Origin: CAVWDI01 sp046259385
GTDB lineage: Bacteria > Chloroflexota > Anaerolineae > Anaerolineales > UBA4823
DNA: 64,000 nucleotides
Assembly: GCA_046259385.1 (NCBI GenBank)
Contig: JBJYWI010000157.1
Coordinates: forward strand, 1 to 64,000
Direction of reading: 5' to 3'
The number at the start of each line of letters is the position of its first letter. The first letter of the stretch is position 1. The notes beneath the pieces are model-generated. The model did not search any database. It saw only the letters and a list, made by a program, of their open reading frames with translations, and was not told the origin of the DNA. The translations under genes were made by a program, and so were the position numbers. Of this stretch, positions 63,671-64,000 are shown piece by piece.

Positions 63671-64000
63671 CTACCCGTTCGTGATCTCTTTTATAATATT
63701 AATCCCGGCGCTGGTGCCTAATCGGGTTGCCCCGGCTTTGACCATTGCTGCTGCGGTAGAGTAATCGCGAATACCGACTGCAGCCTTCACTCCGATTTTC
63801 GCTCCCACAACCCTGTACATCAGGTCTATATCCTCAACAGTCGCTCCGCCGCCCGCAAAACCGGAGGCGGTTTTCACAAAATCCGCTCCTGCATACATTG
63901 AAATCAAACAGGCGAGGATTTTTTCATCACGTGAGAGAAATGGTGTCTCTATTATAACTTTTAAAGCCGCTTTTTGGATGTGGGTGGTTTGGGCTACTGT
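63671..64000 (-). CDS. deoC: Deoxyribose-phosphate aldolase, C-terminal part (partial)
   Basis: The gene runs off the window; 109 codons are visible. It shows LKVIIETPFLS, then ADFVKTASGFAGGGAT with the Schiff-base Lys in FVKT, GVKAAVGIRDY with the second Lys, and ATRLGTSAG, the last phosphate-binding strand. The enzyme splits 2-deoxyribose-5-phosphate to glyceraldehyde-3-phosphate and acetaldehyde. It fits nucleoside use, as does the BMP transporter at the other end of the window, but the two are 60 kb apart. Confidence 0.92.
   Translation of the reverse strand, partial: TVAQTTHIQKAALKVIIETPFLSRDEKILACLISMYAGADFVKTASGFAGGGATVEDIDLMYRVVGAKIGVKAAVGIRDYSTAAAMVKAGATRLGTSAGINIIKEITNG

Overview
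The window looks like a chromosomal piece of an anaerobic member of the Chloroflexota, most likely Anaerolineae. This is inferred from gene content and not from a marker gene. The clues are archaeal-type mevalonate genes (HMG-CoA synthase, thiolase and DUF35 protein, plus HMG-CoA reductase), a 2-oxoacid:ferredoxin oxidoreductase next to Hdr-like and Etf genes, PolB2-like DNA polymerase genes, and secreted proteins ending in a PLIYR-type tail. Most of the window has moderate GC. The stretch 19.4-22.7 kb is visibly GC-rich.

Layout. 1-5.3 kb: a BMP-type nucleoside ABC transporter (end of the binding protein, ATPase, two permeases), followed by a decayed second copy of the binding-protein and ATPase ends. 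5.4-13.7 kb: a P1B metal ATPase, a secreted subtilase, MurJ and a secreted double beta-helix protein. 13.9-19.4 kb: two tRNA-Ser genes, a phosphodiester glycosidase-like protein, a histidine ammonia-lyase family protein, an EamA transporter and a DnaJ-type cochaperone. 19.4-22.7 kb: a three-gene unit of PolB2-like polymerase, a small helical protein and a RadA-like protein without Walker A. 22.9-27.5 kb: two GT-C-like membrane proteins and a DDAH-family hydrolase.

27.7-37.3 kb is the metabolic centrepiece: korDABC, a giant HdrA-HdrA-MvhD fusion, an HdrC/HdrB-like protein and etfA-etfB, all on one strand and partly overlapping. It reads as a soluble module linking ferredoxin-dependent 2-oxoacid oxidation to flavin-based electron bifurcation or confurcation. 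37.6-42 kb holds a cold-shock protein, a ParA/DUF4177-like pair and small membrane proteins. 42-46.3 kb is a THEP1-type NTPase with HyuA/HyuB. 46.8-50.8 kb has a tyrosine phenol-lyase, a TrmH-type methyltransferase and a GAF sensor kinase. 50.9-55.2 kb is the mevalonate set. 55.3-60.7 kb has a GlcD-GlcE fusion with GlcF and a second EamA transporter. 60.8-64 kb has a MalY-type lyase, a LysM lipoprotein, a Nudix hydrolase, a small zinc-finger-like protein and the end of deoC.

The two best candidates for under-described systems are the Kor-Hdr-Etf cluster and the PolB2/RadA-like cassette. Single-residue oddities worth checking are a thiolase with Gly in place of the nucleophilic Cys, a MIO-type lyase with Ala-Cys-Gly in place of Ala-Ser-Gly, and a P1B ATPase with a CSC membrane motif.
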